A stretch of 64,000 nucleotides of DNA, from positions 61,367,001 through 61,431,000 of the forward strand of contig CM071596.1 of NCBI GenBank assembly GCA_036435485.1. Direction: 5' to 3'. Below the pieces are notes generated by a model. It was given only the letters and a program-made list of their open reading frames with translations. It did no database searches and was not told where the DNA came from. Positions 1 to 9,689 of the stretch are shown here, one piece after another; positions within the stretch are counted from its first letter, which is position 1; every line of letters begins with the position of its first letter. The stretch is from Saposhnikovia divaricata (Eukaryota > Streptophyta > Magnoliopsida > Apiales > Apiaceae). Position numbers and translations under genes: made by a program.

Positions 1-130
1 TTCATGGTATTGCACTATATATTGTGAAGTGTTTGCAGTAATAAAATGAGAAGAAGAGAATACAATGTAGTCTTTTAATTTTTGTTTCTTCACATGTACA
101 TACACATATAGATATAGGTGTCTTATACAA
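1..130 (+). repeat. Diverged LTR 3'-end remnant
   Basis: Bases 86-124 (a cttcac / tacatacac / tatagatataggtg run) closely match the 3' end of the LTRs at 49978-50349 and 51500-51871, which read ttccttcac / tacatacac / tatagatataggtg. An AATAAAA-like motif lies upstream, as in an LTR R region. I read it as the tail of an old, related Copia LTR cut by the window start. The match is short, so this is tentative. Confidence 0.35.
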
Positions 131-766
131 GTTTTTTTTTCTACATACCCATAACTTGAAGTCATGGGAAGTTGTTTAATCTTTTATTTTTCTGTTTTGG
201 TTTTTAAGTCATTCATCTATTTCAATTTCCAATTCTTCATGGCTTTCTGCCACTCTATCTCGTTTTCTGTATTCAGCAAGCTTCTCCGGCATCGCCTCGT
301 CTTTCTCGGCAACCCCATACTACACATGCATCCCATACTACATATGTAGCTATGCCACCAACCTTCTGCAACACCTACCTCCTTCCAACAATCTGCACAC
401 CATCTGCTGCAACAAAAAAAACGAGTTCCTTTTCTTCAATAAAAAAATCATTCTTCTTCAACCTCCATAACAGCCTCTAACAAATATGAACGGAACAGAA
501 GACAATACGCTGTCTCTTGTTTCCAGCAGCTCCTGGAACAACAACTATTACACCTTAAACAACACCAGATTATGTTCAACAATGGAATCTCCTGCCCTCA
601 CAAACACACACAGGATGACACTAAACAACCAAAAACTTGACAAAATAAAAGATTCTCTGACTGAGACCATTGATCAGACACTTGGCGTGCAGAACCAATG
701 ATAAAAGCTCAAGAAGAACATCAATAATGGCGGAAACAAACGGAACGAGGTCCTCGAGAATCGCCC
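131..766 (-). mobile_element. Degenerate internal leader of a minus-strand Copia element
   Basis: This sits just internal to the minus-strand LTR and primer-binding site at 767-1177, so it should be the 5' leader and start of gag of that element. No convincing gag frame remains on the minus strand. A 71-codon plus-strand frame at 486-701 has low-complexity composition and no motif, and I do not consider it a gene. The other LTR would lie to the left, outside the window. Confidence 0.4.
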
Positions 767-778
767 GCTTTGATACCA
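767..778 (-). promoter_or_regulatory. Primer-binding site (initiator tRNA-Met), minus strand
   Basis: Read on the minus strand this is TGGTATCAAAGC, one base from the Copia consensus TGGTATCAGAGC used by initiator tRNA-Met. It directly abuts the LTR that ends with CA on that strand, which fixes the element's orientation as minus. Confidence 0.75.
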
Positions 779-1177
779 TGTTGAAATTAAACAAATAACT
801 GAATCATAATAACAAGAACAATAATGAAATAAGCAAGAGGAAAACTGACATGTTCAAGACCCAAATACTCTAAAGTCTACATTGTATTATGCTTCTGGCT
901 TAATGATACACTTAATGAAAATGATTACATTGTTTAAATAGAAAAAAAAAACTAACCATTACAAACTAAAGGATAAGAACGATGTTTGATACCATCTTAT
1001 CTTATTCTTGCTGCTCAAGATAATCTTATCTTATCTTATCTCTTATCATCTTATCTTTTATCTCTTAATTACGATTGACCAAATCATGTTGACATTTCAA
1101 CACTTTATTTCCATAACCGAACTTGTTTCCTGATTTTTCTCCACGTTAATCTACAAGTTTAGATTAATTTTCCAACA
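779..1177 (-). repeat. Copia 5' LTR (minus orientation)
   Basis: A 399-bp segment bounded by TGTTG and CAACA, the terminal inverted repeat usual for Copia LTRs, and adjoining a primer-binding site on one side. It contains a cttatctt-rich low-complexity patch (about 990-1065). The outer flank begins AGTAG, the candidate target duplication, but the partner LTR is not in the window, so the TSD cannot be confirmed. Confidence 0.75.
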
Positions 1178-1524
1178 AGTAGAACAGTTATGCGTACAAA
1201 TTTATAATGGAACAAAAAAAACATATATTGAAACAATCAACTGCTGGTAGCCAGTCAATTCAAGAACTCGATCGATATTAGCCAAGTTATCAAGACTTGC
1301 ACTTAATTGGTCTCTCAAAATTAAACTTCCCATCACAATTACACCCTTTGAGCTGACCAATTCACCTGTATGCATAATAAAACAGGAATGATTATTTAAG
1401 AGCTACATGTATCTTTGTTTGACAAATCCTTAACACGATTAATTGGTTCCCTCAACCAAACCTGTATCAAGGATAGACCCCAACTATCTTATCTTTGTTC
1501 TAATATTATCAAGAAGTCAACCGA
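1178..1524. other. Flank downstream of the interrupted membrane-protein gene
   Basis: This is sequence 3' of the severed C-terminal codons at 1525-1568, so it probably contains the original 3' UTR and terminator of that minus-strand gene. A minus-strand frame of about 47 codons runs from 1366 down to about 1225 and is preceded by a plausible acceptor (atacag), but I recognise no family and it may be chance. Nothing else is evident. Confidence 0.4.
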
Positions 1525-1568
1525 TCAGACTTGATAATGCTCCAACTGCACATCTTTGGACTTCAATG
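1525..1568 (-). pseudogene. Severed C-terminal coding tail of the membrane-protein gene at 8123-9074
   Basis: On the minus strand, and counting the target duplication once, this continues the frame of the gene left at 8124 for 13 codons (LKSKDVQLEHYQV) to a TGA at 1525-1527. The CACTA element 1569-8122 lies exactly between the two parts. Related plant proteins, as I remember them, end in a similar LGEY-PLKSK tail, which supports the join. The intact protein would have been about 330 residues. The tail is now 6.5 kb away and cannot be translated with the rest. Confidence 0.85.
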
Positions 1569-1579
1569 CACTACAAGAA

Positions 1580-1960
1580 AAACTGAATCAGACAACACCT
1601 ATCAGACAACGTAAACTGGAAAAAGCGTTGCCCAAAATCAACAGACAAGTGTTTTAATTTTTTTTTTTAAAAACATTGTCTGATCCAGCCTTCAGACAAC
1701 GGGGTTTTGACAATTTAATTCCGTTGTCTAACAAATTGAATCAGACAAGTGTTTTGTTTTTCAAGGTGTTGTCTGAAGAGACTTCAGACAATGTTATAAT
1801 TACCGTTGTTTTTTTGATTTGATTTGAGTTGGCTCAGACAACGGTTTATAATTGTGTTGTGCAAACGAGTTGATTCAGACAACGGTTTACAAAATACCAT
1901 TGTTTGAAGAAAGTTCAGACAATGTATCAATTACCGTTGTCCTAGAAACTTGTAAGGTAA
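1580..1960. repeat. Left subterminal repeats of CACTA-A
   Basis: The motif tcagacaac or tcagacaagtgtttt recurs about ten times in both orientations (for example near 1588, 1603, 1694, 1741, 1788, 1832, 1877 and 1915), with the inverse forms cgttgtctga and ccgttgtc between them. Such arrays are the binding sites of the TNPA-type protein in the En/Spm family; that role is inferred here. Confidence 0.8.
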
Positions 1961-1983
1961 ATGGCTGTTACTAAAAAAAAAGA

Positions 1984-2045
1984 GGTGGAAGGGATTTGAA
2001 CCCCCGACCTCCTCCCTAGTTGTTCAACTGCTTAGCCACTCCGCC
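1984..2045 (-). repeat. tRNA-like sequence (SINE or tRNA-pseudogene relic) inside CACTA-A
   Basis: On the minus strand the run starts GGCGGAGTGGCTAAGCAG, which resembles a pol III A box. About 30 bases later comes GGTTCAAATCC, a good B box in a T-arm context. The acceptor stem pairs only partly and I cannot draw a full cloverleaf with a clear anticodon, so this is not a functional tRNA gene. It is either a tRNA-derived SINE head or a degenerate tRNA insertion. Confidence 0.5.
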
Positions 2046-2283
2046 AAACATTGCAATGTGTTCATTTCCTCACTCACTAATATATAAACTACGCACTTAA
2101 ATTTAATTACTATTATAAACTAATATATTACTATTATATAATTAGAATGAAAATAATTTTCGTTTTCAATATATTATATTATTCACTGAGGGGAATAAAC
2201 CATTCAAGTGTGGGGAAGTGCTCTCAATATTAAAAATATTTATATAATTTAAAATTGAATCATTATATTATATTATTCCAATC

Positions 2284-4160
2284 AAAGTACTAGTTGACCG
2301 TTGAATTACCCGATCAAATAAATTTTTTTTTTCCTAAAATTTTGGGAATAATATTAAATATGATGGATCTTGATTCCCGTAAGGTTGGGTGGTCGAGAAA
2401 TATTTTTTAAAAAATTGAATCCTTAAACCCTAACGAAACCCTGTTTAGGGGTTTCGGTCAAAGTGATAGTTGACCGTTGAATTACCCGATCAAATAATTT
2501 TTTTTTCTAAAATTTTGGGAATAATATTAAATATGATGGATCTTGATTCCCGTATGGTTGGGTGGTCGAGAAATATTTTTTAAAAAATCGAATCCTTAAA
2601 CCCTGACGAAACCCTGTTTAGGGGTTCCGGTCAAAATACTAGTTGACCGTTGAATTACCCGATCAAATAAAAAAAAACTTCTAAAATTTTGGGAATAACA
2701 TTAAATATGATGGATCTTGATTCCCGTATGGTTGGGTGATCGAGAAATATTTTTTAAAAAATCGAATCCTTAAACCCTGACGAAACCCTATTTAGGGGTT
2801 TTGGTCAAAGTGATTAGTTGACCGTTGAATTACCCGATCAAATAAAAAAAAATTCTAAAATTTTGGGAATAACATTAAATATGATGGATCTTGATTCTCG
2901 TATGGTTGGGTGATCAAGAAATATTTTTTAAAAAATCGAATCCTTAAACCCTGACGAAACCCTGTTTAGGGGTTCCGGTCAAACTGATAGTTGACCGTTG
3001 AATTACCTGATCGAATAAAATTTTTTGTTTTCTAAAATTTTGGGAATAACATTAAATATGATGGATCTTGATTCCTGTAGGGTTGCGTGGTCGAGAAATA
3101 TTTTTTAAAAAATCGAATCCTTAAACCCTAACGAAACCCTGTTTAGGGGTTCTGGTCAAAGTTATAGTTGACCGTTGAATTACCTGATCGAATAAAATTT
3201 TTTGTTTTCTAAAATTTTGGGAATAACATTAAATATGATGGATCTTGATTCCTGTAGGGTTGCGTGGTCGAGAAATATTTTTTAAAAAATCGAATCCTTA
3301 AACCCTAACGAAACCCTGTTTAGGGGTTCTGGTCAAAGTTATAGTTGACCGTTGAATTACCCGATCGAATAAAATTTTTTTTCCTAAAATTTTGGGAATA
3401 AAATTAAATATGATGGATCTTGATTCCCGTATGGTTGGGTGGTCGAGAAATATTTTTTAAAAAATCAAATCCTTAAACCGTGACGAAACCCCGTTTAGGG
3501 GCTCTGGTCAAAGTGATAGTTGACCGTTGAATTACCCGATCAAATAATTTTTTTTTTCTAAAATTTTGGGAATAACATTAAATATGATGGATCTTAATTC
3601 CCGTATGGTTGGGTGGTCGAGATATATTTTTTAAAAAATCGAATCCTTAAACCCTAACGAAACCCTGTTTAGGGGTTCCGGTCAAAGTGATAGTTGACCG
3701 TTGAATTACCCGATCTAATAAATTTTTTTTTTCCTAAAATTTTGGGAATAACATTAAATATGATGGATCTTGATTCCCGTATGATTGGGTGGTCGAGATA
3801 TTATTTTTAAAAAATCGAATACTTAAACCCTGACGAAACCCTATTTAGGGGTTCCGGTCAAAGTGATAGTTGACCGTTGAATTACCCGATCTAATAAATT
3901 TTTTTTTTCCTAAAATTTTGGGAATAACATTAAATATGATGGATCTTGATTCCCGTATGATTGGGTGGTCGAGATATTATTTTTAAAAAATCGAATACTT
4001 AAACCCTGACGAAACCCTATTTAGGGGTTCCGGTCAAAGTGATAGTTGACCGTTGAATTACCCGATCGAATATTTTTTTTTCCTAAAATTTTGGGAATAA
4101 CATTAAATATGATGGATCTTGATTCCCGTATGGTTGGGTGGTAGAAATATATTTTTTTAA
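2284..4160. repeat. Tandem array, about 11 units of 173-177 bp, within CACTA-A
   Basis: The word ttgaccgttgaatta starts at 2294, 2470, 2643, 2818, 2991, 3168, 3345, 3520, 3694, 3870 and 4046, giving ten full units of 173-177 bp and a partial one. Each unit contains a T-rich run, aaattttgggaataa, gatggatcttgattcc, ggttgggtggtcgag, an A-rich stretch and then a near-palindrome of the plant telomere word: cgaaaccc-tgttta-ggggttt. Adjacent units are nearly identical in places (3870 versus 3694, and 3168 versus 2991), which suggests recent local duplication. A diverged array of the same layout lies at 24830-25300. Confidence 0.92.
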
Positions 4161-5274
4161 AAAATTATAACAATTATCTAAACAAATTATTTTTTTCCTT
4201 TTTACTTATTTATTTTTAAGCTAGAAAGAAAATGAAAAAATTAAATAAATTAATATGGGCGGCAACTTTCCCACCAAACCCAAATTATTACCCGTACATT
4301 TTCCCCTTTCCCCCCTTAAATTATTACCTGCTATGTTAGATTCTGTATTTTAAGTGATATTTTTTTAATTTTTATAAATTTATGAATATTTATTTACTTT
4401 TAGATAGCGCTTTTTAAAGAGCTATCATAGTTAATGTATTTTAAATATTATACTATTATTGATATCTATACTACCCATACAATATCCAGTACTACGCTTC
4501 ATCTCAAATGACCTAATACTCTCTCCCCGCCGCTCACAATTTTATCTCTCCCTCTTCCTCTCCCTCTCAGTATCTCTCCCTCACCGTCAGCTATCTCCGT
4601 CAAACCATCAATAAAATAAATTGATGTATCAAACCGATCCCCAATTCAATCTATTGATCCCCAATCCCTAATTCATTCAGCTGAGGATAAACAATTACCT
4701 TACGATAATACATCGAATGTGGTTCATAAGGCTTGGGAAGAGGTATCTCTCTCTTCCCCCCTCTCCAGCTCATTTTTGGTTTCTATTTCTTGTAATAAGT
4801 TATAGTGGTGTATTATGACTTTATGGATATACGACTCATTAGGTCATCGTAGATTTGGAGTCAAGTTCCAAACGTGTCAAGAACTGTGTGGAAATACGTT
4901 TAGATGCTGGAAATTGATTTGATGGAGGAGGTGAGTTCTTTTCTATTTAATATTTTCATTTTTCCAGACTTGAATTTTTGATAATCATCTCTGCATAAGT
5001 TTGAAGCCTTTTATTCCTATACTATCAGTTTATTAATTACTCTTAGTTACCGATTTTGTTGGATGTGCCTATTTTCAAGATGTCTGGTTGACAAACTTGA
5101 AAAACATTTGACTGTGCTTTCATCTGTTTTTCTGAATTATTTGTGTCAAACTTAATGGCATATTCAGTTTGACGAGTCTTAAAATGTCTTTCTTAATATG
5201 TACAGTTGGTTTGTTGGTCTTGCCTGTTTTCAGTCATTGTAATAAATAATGGGTAAATCTGATGGAGGATCCCC
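4161..5274. other. AT-rich segment with a CT-rich leader-like stretch, no gene found
   Basis: Between the tandem array and the terpene-synthase exons I see no coding frame. Bases 4510-4590 are a CT-rich run (ctctccc, ctctcag) resembling a plant 5' UTR. It could be the leader of whatever transcript runs through the captured exons, but this is inference only. Confidence 0.35.
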
Positions 5275-6785
5275 AGATTTGATGCAAAGTGGAACATAAA
5301 TCTGTATCAAAGAAGTAGTGACATGATCCCAGCAGTCCTGGAATTTGCCAAGTTGGACTTCAACATTAGGCAAGCATTGAACCAAGAAGAGCTCAAGGAT
5401 TTGTCGAGGTATATATATGTAATTAAGCTTTTAACATAGACCTAAAATAGTACGTGTAAAATTGAGTCGTATGTAGAAAGAGTAAAATAAATTGATACTC
5501 AATGTTTTTGAGATGTAGATGGTGGAGTAAATTAGACATGGGAGAGAAACTTCCCTTTGCCAGAGATAGGCTGGTGGCATCATTTTTCTGGAGTTTGGGG
5601 ATTACAGGCGAGCCACATCACAGATATTGCAGAGAAGTTTTAACTAAAATGATAGAGCTTATTGGTGTATACGACGATGTTTATGATGTATATGGCACAC
5701 TGGATGAAGTAGAACTCTTTACAGGTGCTGTGCAGAGGTTTGAGCTTCTCAATCTTTTACTGTTAAAAAAGAGCAACTAACTTCTCTAAGTAGTAGATGA
5801 ATTAAGTCAATAAGTAAGTAATTGGGTTTAACAACTGTCGTATTCATACCTCCAAATGAGTGATTTTTCTCTGGCTACTGGCTAGTAAGACCTTTCATGA
5901 AGTTGAAATTCCTACATATTAATGTCAGTCAAGTGTGCACTTACTTTTAAATATTGGTTGGTATACATATTCAGTAGTCTAGTATCTCATTATTTTTTTT
6001 ATCTTTTATGGTGAATACATATTAGCCCTCACGCGTTGCCAGTACACACAAAACAAGTATGCACTAAACAGATCAAGTGTTGTAATTCTAATCATTTGAA
6101 AATTTTAGGTGGGATATGACTGCAATGAAAGAGCTCCCTGACTACATGAAGTTGTGCTTCCTATCATTGATCAACGTGGTGAATGAAACGACTTACGACA
6201 TCCTCAAGGACCATAACATCGATACTTTTCCACACCAAAAAAAATGGGTATCTTTCCTATATTTGTCATCATATATCTTTTGCTTAAGGATATTATTTTA
6301 GGTTTTCAGATTGTTAACAGCACCTTAAAATGTCAATCTTATGTTGTAGTACAATGATTTATTCGAGCGTTACTTAGTGGAGGCGAGATGGTTTAACAGT
6401 GGATACCAGCCAACACTTGAAGAATACTTGAAAAACGGATTTGTGTCAATTGCAGGCCCCATTGTTGTGCTTTACTCTTACATCTGTACTGAGGATCCGA
6501 TCAAGAAAGAAGATTTAGAGTTTGTTGAAGGCCTTCCTGATATAGTACGACTGGCATGTGAAATTTTTCGATTAACTGATGATTATGGAACATCATCGGT
6601 ACTGAATTTAAATACTTGCAAATTTAAGATTCACTAGTGGATACTAATAATGTACGCTTGGTACATAAATAGTTGCAAAACTTTGATGTATCAATGTTGT
6701 CGTTTTATAATATTATTACATGATTTGGTTGCAGGCTGAACTAAAGAGAGGAGATGTTCCATCATCAATACATTGCTGTATTAAA
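5275..6785 (+). pseudogene. Captured terpene synthase fragment (five internal exons)
   Basis: Terpene synthases cyclise or ionise prenyl diphosphates. Five exons with GT-AG borders read in one consistent frame without stops: 5275-5408, 5519-5737, 6109-6247, 6350-6598 and 6735-6785. The first encodes RFDAKW...FAKLDFN and the second ends with RWW...LVASFFWSLGI and the class I metal motif DDVYD. The third carries WDMTAMKELPDYMKLCF, the fourth ends in LTDDYGTSS (start of the NSE/DTE metal site) and the fifth encodes AELKRGDVPSSIHC. The N-terminal exons (RR-x8-W and most of the alpha-helical beta domain) and the C-terminal exon are missing. It lies wholly inside CACTA-A, so it was acquired by the transposon. 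It resembles angiosperm mono- or sesquiterpene synthases; subfamily and product cannot be told. Confidence 0.88.
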
Positions 6786-6965
6786 GTAAGAATCCTATTA
6801 TGAGATTCCTAATGTATACTCAGAAATACGTTCTTACTTTTCCCGGATTGATCACAGATTTCCTATTATTTTAATACACATTTTCTTCATATTTCCCGGA
6901 TAAAAAGCATTTTTAGCTGTTCTATGAACTAAGAAAGGCCTATTTCGTTTTCATGTATACTGCAG

Positions 6966-7326
6966 TGCTAATGTTGCTGGATAACATAAGCTTTGCTGCA
7001 AATATGGTAAGCCTTGTTTTTTATTTTTCAGCTATCATACATTTTAATGTCCGGCTCTACAAAGGTCACCACCAACATCCTAGGCACTACATTTTTGCTT
7101 ACACTTTTTGGAGCCTTGTTTATGACATTTACATGACACACCTAAACATTTGCCTCCTGTTTGGCTAAATTGAGATACTAGTACCTAATGCACCCTTTAC
7201 AGACTTGTTTCTTTACTCGAATCTTAATTTTTTTTCCCTTTGCAGCCTGTCTTGAAGCACCCTCTGATTGCTAGTGCCATTTTTGGAGTAACAAAGTTAT
7301 GGCAGCTTAAAGAAGTGATGAAATAG
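6966..7326 (+). pseudogene. Two exons of an unidentified gene within CACTA-A
   Basis: Exon 6966-7006 lies between ctgcag and gtaagcc, and exon 7246-7326 lies after ttgcag. Spliced, they read VLMLLDNISFAANM followed by PVLKHPLIASAIFG and a tail ending in KEVMK and a TAG stop. This is not terpene synthase sequence, and its phase does not follow from the preceding terpene-synthase exon (which would give an immediate stop). It looks like a terminal piece of a second captured gene. I do not recognise the family. Confidence 0.45.
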
Positions 7327-7680
7327 TAGAGGTTGGATCAGTTCAGAATTAGTCGTAGCTGTGGACAAGGTGTATGAAGGTGGTTTGGTACTAGGATTTT
7401 ATTTTGACGAAATGGTGGATTTTATTTTGGTTGTTGGTATGTAGAGATTGTATTTTGGTGATTTTGTGGATGGAGATTAATATTGATCAATGAAATTTTG
7501 TATTGATTAGTTTTGTTGTTTATGGGATTATTATATGTACAAATGGTATACTGCAAAATTTTCATTGTTAGTGTTGCAATTGCTATAGTTACTAATGTTG
7601 CAATATTCCACCATATTGTGTCAATGGGTGCCACGTCTAGAGTCCCAAACAACAATGGAAATATTCCACCATAATGTTGT
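7327..7680. other. Non-coding interior of CACTA-A
   Basis: AT-rich sequence between the last captured exon and the right subterminal repeats. A minus-strand frame at 7422-7655 has no recognisable motif and is probably chance. Confidence 0.4.
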
Positions 7681-8110
7681 GTGATTTCAGTTCAGATAAG
7701 TGTTTATTCAATTAAAACTATTGTGTGATTTCCTTTCAGACAAGTGTTTATTCAATTAACACCATTGGGTGATTTCCTTTCAGACAAGTGTTTATTCAAT
7801 TACAACCATTGTGTGATTTCCTTTCAGACAAGTGTTTATTCAATTAAAACGATTGTGTGATTTGTTTTCAGACAAGTGTTACTAAAATTAAAACCATTGT
7901 GTAGCATCCCAAACAACAACGGTTTCTAAACCATTGTGTTGTTGTTTCTGGATATTAGACAACGGCGTCTAGAGATGATACCGTTGTCTCTCGCTCTAAC
8001 ACACAACAGTTTTCATACCGTTGTCTGAGGTGTGTATCAGACGACACCCCGATAGACAACGGGGTTTGCAGGTATCAGACAACGGATAAAATCCGTTGTT
8101 AGACTTGAAA
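7681..8110. repeat. Right subterminal repeats of CACTA-A
   Basis: A block of five direct copies, spaced about 55 bp, of gtgtgatttcc-tttcagacaagtgtttattcaatt spans roughly 7680-7890. It is followed by several cagacaacgg and ccgttgtctg motifs up to the terminus. The same cagacaa core is used at the left end, which confirms that the two ends belong to one element. Confidence 0.82.
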
Positions 8111-9074
8111 TTCCTTGTAGTGATGGCTCATACTCTCCGAGATACACTTCAAGATGATCCGACAACGACGATTTATCGATGTTTTCGTGATGATACGATT
8201 TACAGACAAAGTAGATGATGGTTTGAGCCACAAGCCAGAACAAAATCAACATGACAAGTAGTAGAAAGCAAAACATCCCCAACAGAATTTTCTTCCAAGG
8301 ATCCACCGAATAGCCATGCACAACAAATAACTGGAACACAATTTGGATCACAACAAGAGCGAAATTTAACTTGAAGAATATGATTAAAGATACCCATATG
8401 TTCCCTTTGATTAAATTCTTGCTTTTGATCATGGCCTTAAATCCGTAAGACTCTTCTAACACGGTCACCACGCTAGCCAGTTGCCACAACATAGTCATGT
8501 AAACAAACCCTATTATGTATATGATCAACATGATGATGAATAGGTAAAAAGAGACGATGCTGTCGATGAACAAACAAGAAATGATTATGAAGAATGAAAT
8601 GAAATTATACACGAAGAAAGCCGCGAAAATGATTAAAAAAGTGACCATGAGTCTTTTCCAAACCTTAGGGACAACAGCCATGACTTTCTTGAAAGTCACG
8701 TCACGGGCAGTGAAGATACATGCAATTGTGTAAACAACTGCAGCTGTGGAGAGGAGAGAAAAAACAAGTAGGAAAGTAAAGTAAAAGGCTTTGAAGAGGT
8801 AGTAAACAGTCCATTCGGACGACAGAACATCGGAGAGTTTTTTGTGACGTTGATGATCGTTGTTGGATGTGTACAACTGGAACTCGGTGTGTCTAATTTT
8901 CCAAAAGAGGCGAGAGGAGATTTCCATGTGAGCAAGGTAGATGAAGGAGAGAGGGAGGATGAGAGCCAAGGTTATTTGGCTAAGGATTTTTCGCCACGAG
9001 ACGACGATCTTGTAGCCTTCTCTGTAGATCCCAAATAGGCCAAGAAATTGCATATCTTCTTGTTCTCTATCCAT
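8037..9074 (-). CDS. Multi-span membrane protein gene, 3' end replaced by CACTA-A
   Basis: The present frame is 345 codons. Residues 1-317 are native. The last 28 or so (from LQGISS to GVV) are translated from the CACTA-A terminus, because the transposon entered just after EVYLGEYEP. The native tail survives at 1525-1568. The protein has about six hydrophobic segments (roughly residues 33-52, 92-120, 142-170, 172-205, 233-260 and 268-295), with no signal peptide or catalytic motif. It resembles a plant family of uncharacterised membrane proteins, some annotated (I believe) as polyadenylate-binding-protein-binding proteins; function unknown. The frame is intact from the ATG at 9074, with a single exon. 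The chimeric protein could still fold, but its transcript would now end inside transposon sequence. Confidence 0.85.
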   Translation of the reverse strand: MDREQEDMQFLGLFGIYREGYKIVVSWRKILSQITLALILPLSFIYLAHMEISSRLFWKIRHTEFQLYTSNNDHQRHKKLSDVLSSEWTVYYLFKAFYFTFLLVFSLLSTAAVVYTIACIFTARDVTFKKVMAVVPKVWKRLMVTFLIIFAAFFVYNFISFFIIISCLFIDSIVSFYLFIIMLIIYIIGFVYMTMLWQLASVVTVLEESYGFKAMIKSKNLIKGNIWVSLIIFFKLNFALVVIQIVFQLFVVHGYSVDPWKKILLGMFCFLLLVMLILFWLVAQTIIYFVCKSYHHENIDKSSLSDHLEVYLGEYEPSLQGISSLTTDFIRCLIPANPVVYRGVV

Positions 9075-9663
9075 GGTATGGTGTGTAGTAGATGAATGAA
9101 AAATGGTATGAATGAGGTGGTTTGGTTGAGATTTAAGAATGAAGGAAATATAAGAGTTCGATTTTGGACTTTTTAGGTACCTAAATGCCCTCGCTAGTCT
9201 AGTAAACTACGTACCCAACGGAGTCAATGCACAAAGGGTATAACTGAACAGTGGGTGTGTGTGTAGATAAGCTTTGAAAGGGTGGGTGAAAAAGGACTCT
9301 GCTGAGAAACCAGAGCTTTGTTATTTCCGGAAGAACGGCAGAGACTTGTTCACAGTTTGCACAAAATATTCAGTTTTATGTAAAATACAATAATTGATTT
9401 TAAAATTTCTATCTGATTTAGAAGAAAAGATTCTTGAAACAAATAAATAGAGTTTGGGATATCATTATAGGTCATATTCTTCTTAAATTAGTACAAGAAA
9501 ATATGTCCACCTGTTTAGTATGTATCCATATGGCATCTCCTAAGTAATAATCTAGTAGTAGCTTGGAAGTACATTGTATTGAGATTCCAATGAAACTAAA
9601 TACTAACACATTTTTGGACCAATGAAAACAGGGAAAGGGTGAGATTATCATCCCAAACTTTTT
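9075..9663 (-). promoter_or_regulatory. Upstream region of the minus-strand membrane-protein gene
   Basis: About 590 bp between the ATG at 9074 and the foldback element holds no coding frame. A weak TATA-like word (CTTATATTTCC on the minus strand) lies near 9147-9157, about 75 bp upstream of the ATG. It should contain the promoter and 5' UTR by position; no transcription-factor site can be assigned with confidence. Confidence 0.4.
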
Positions 9664-9681
9664 ATAAAGAGATAATTGCAT
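9664..9681. repeat. Left tip of a foldback element, split by CACTA-B
   Basis: The sequence aaagagataattgcat, continued across the CACTA-B insertion by ttttgcatc at 16259, mirrors the right tip gatgcaaaatataattaactctt at about 16829-16853. It is therefore the outer end of the foldback element described at 16256-16853. Confidence 0.6.
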
Positions 9682-9689
9682 CACTACGC

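Larger units (their letters stand above)
1569..8122. mobile_element. CACTA (En/Spm-type) transposon A, non-autonomous, carrying captured gene fragments
   Basis: The left end is CACTACAAG and the right end is its inverse CTTGTAGTG. The 3-bp target duplication ATG is present at 1566-1568 and 8123-8125. Both ends have subterminal arrays of a cagacaa(c/g) motif, as CACTA elements do. The 6554-bp interior contains no tnp2 or Ptta/En-Spm frame, so it cannot move by itself. It contains a tRNA-like relic, a tandem array, five terpene-synthase exons and two exons of an unidentified gene. The insertion interrupts a membrane-protein gene. Mobilisation would require transposase in trans. Whether elements B or C in this window belong to the same family is doubtful, because their termini differ. 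Confidence 0.9.

Noticed and set aside
1984..2045. Functional tRNA gene
   Set aside because: The A- and B-box-like words are present, but the acceptor and anticodon arms do not fold convincingly and it is embedded in a transposon.
2284..4160. Interstitial telomere or CRISPR-like array
   Set aside because: Units are about 175 bp with only two telomere words each; there is no short-repeat/unique-spacer pattern, and it lies in a plant DNA transposon.
5275..6785. Functional terpene synthase gene
   Set aside because: The N-terminal exons and the last exon are missing and the whole block lies inside CACTA-A; it is a captured fragment.
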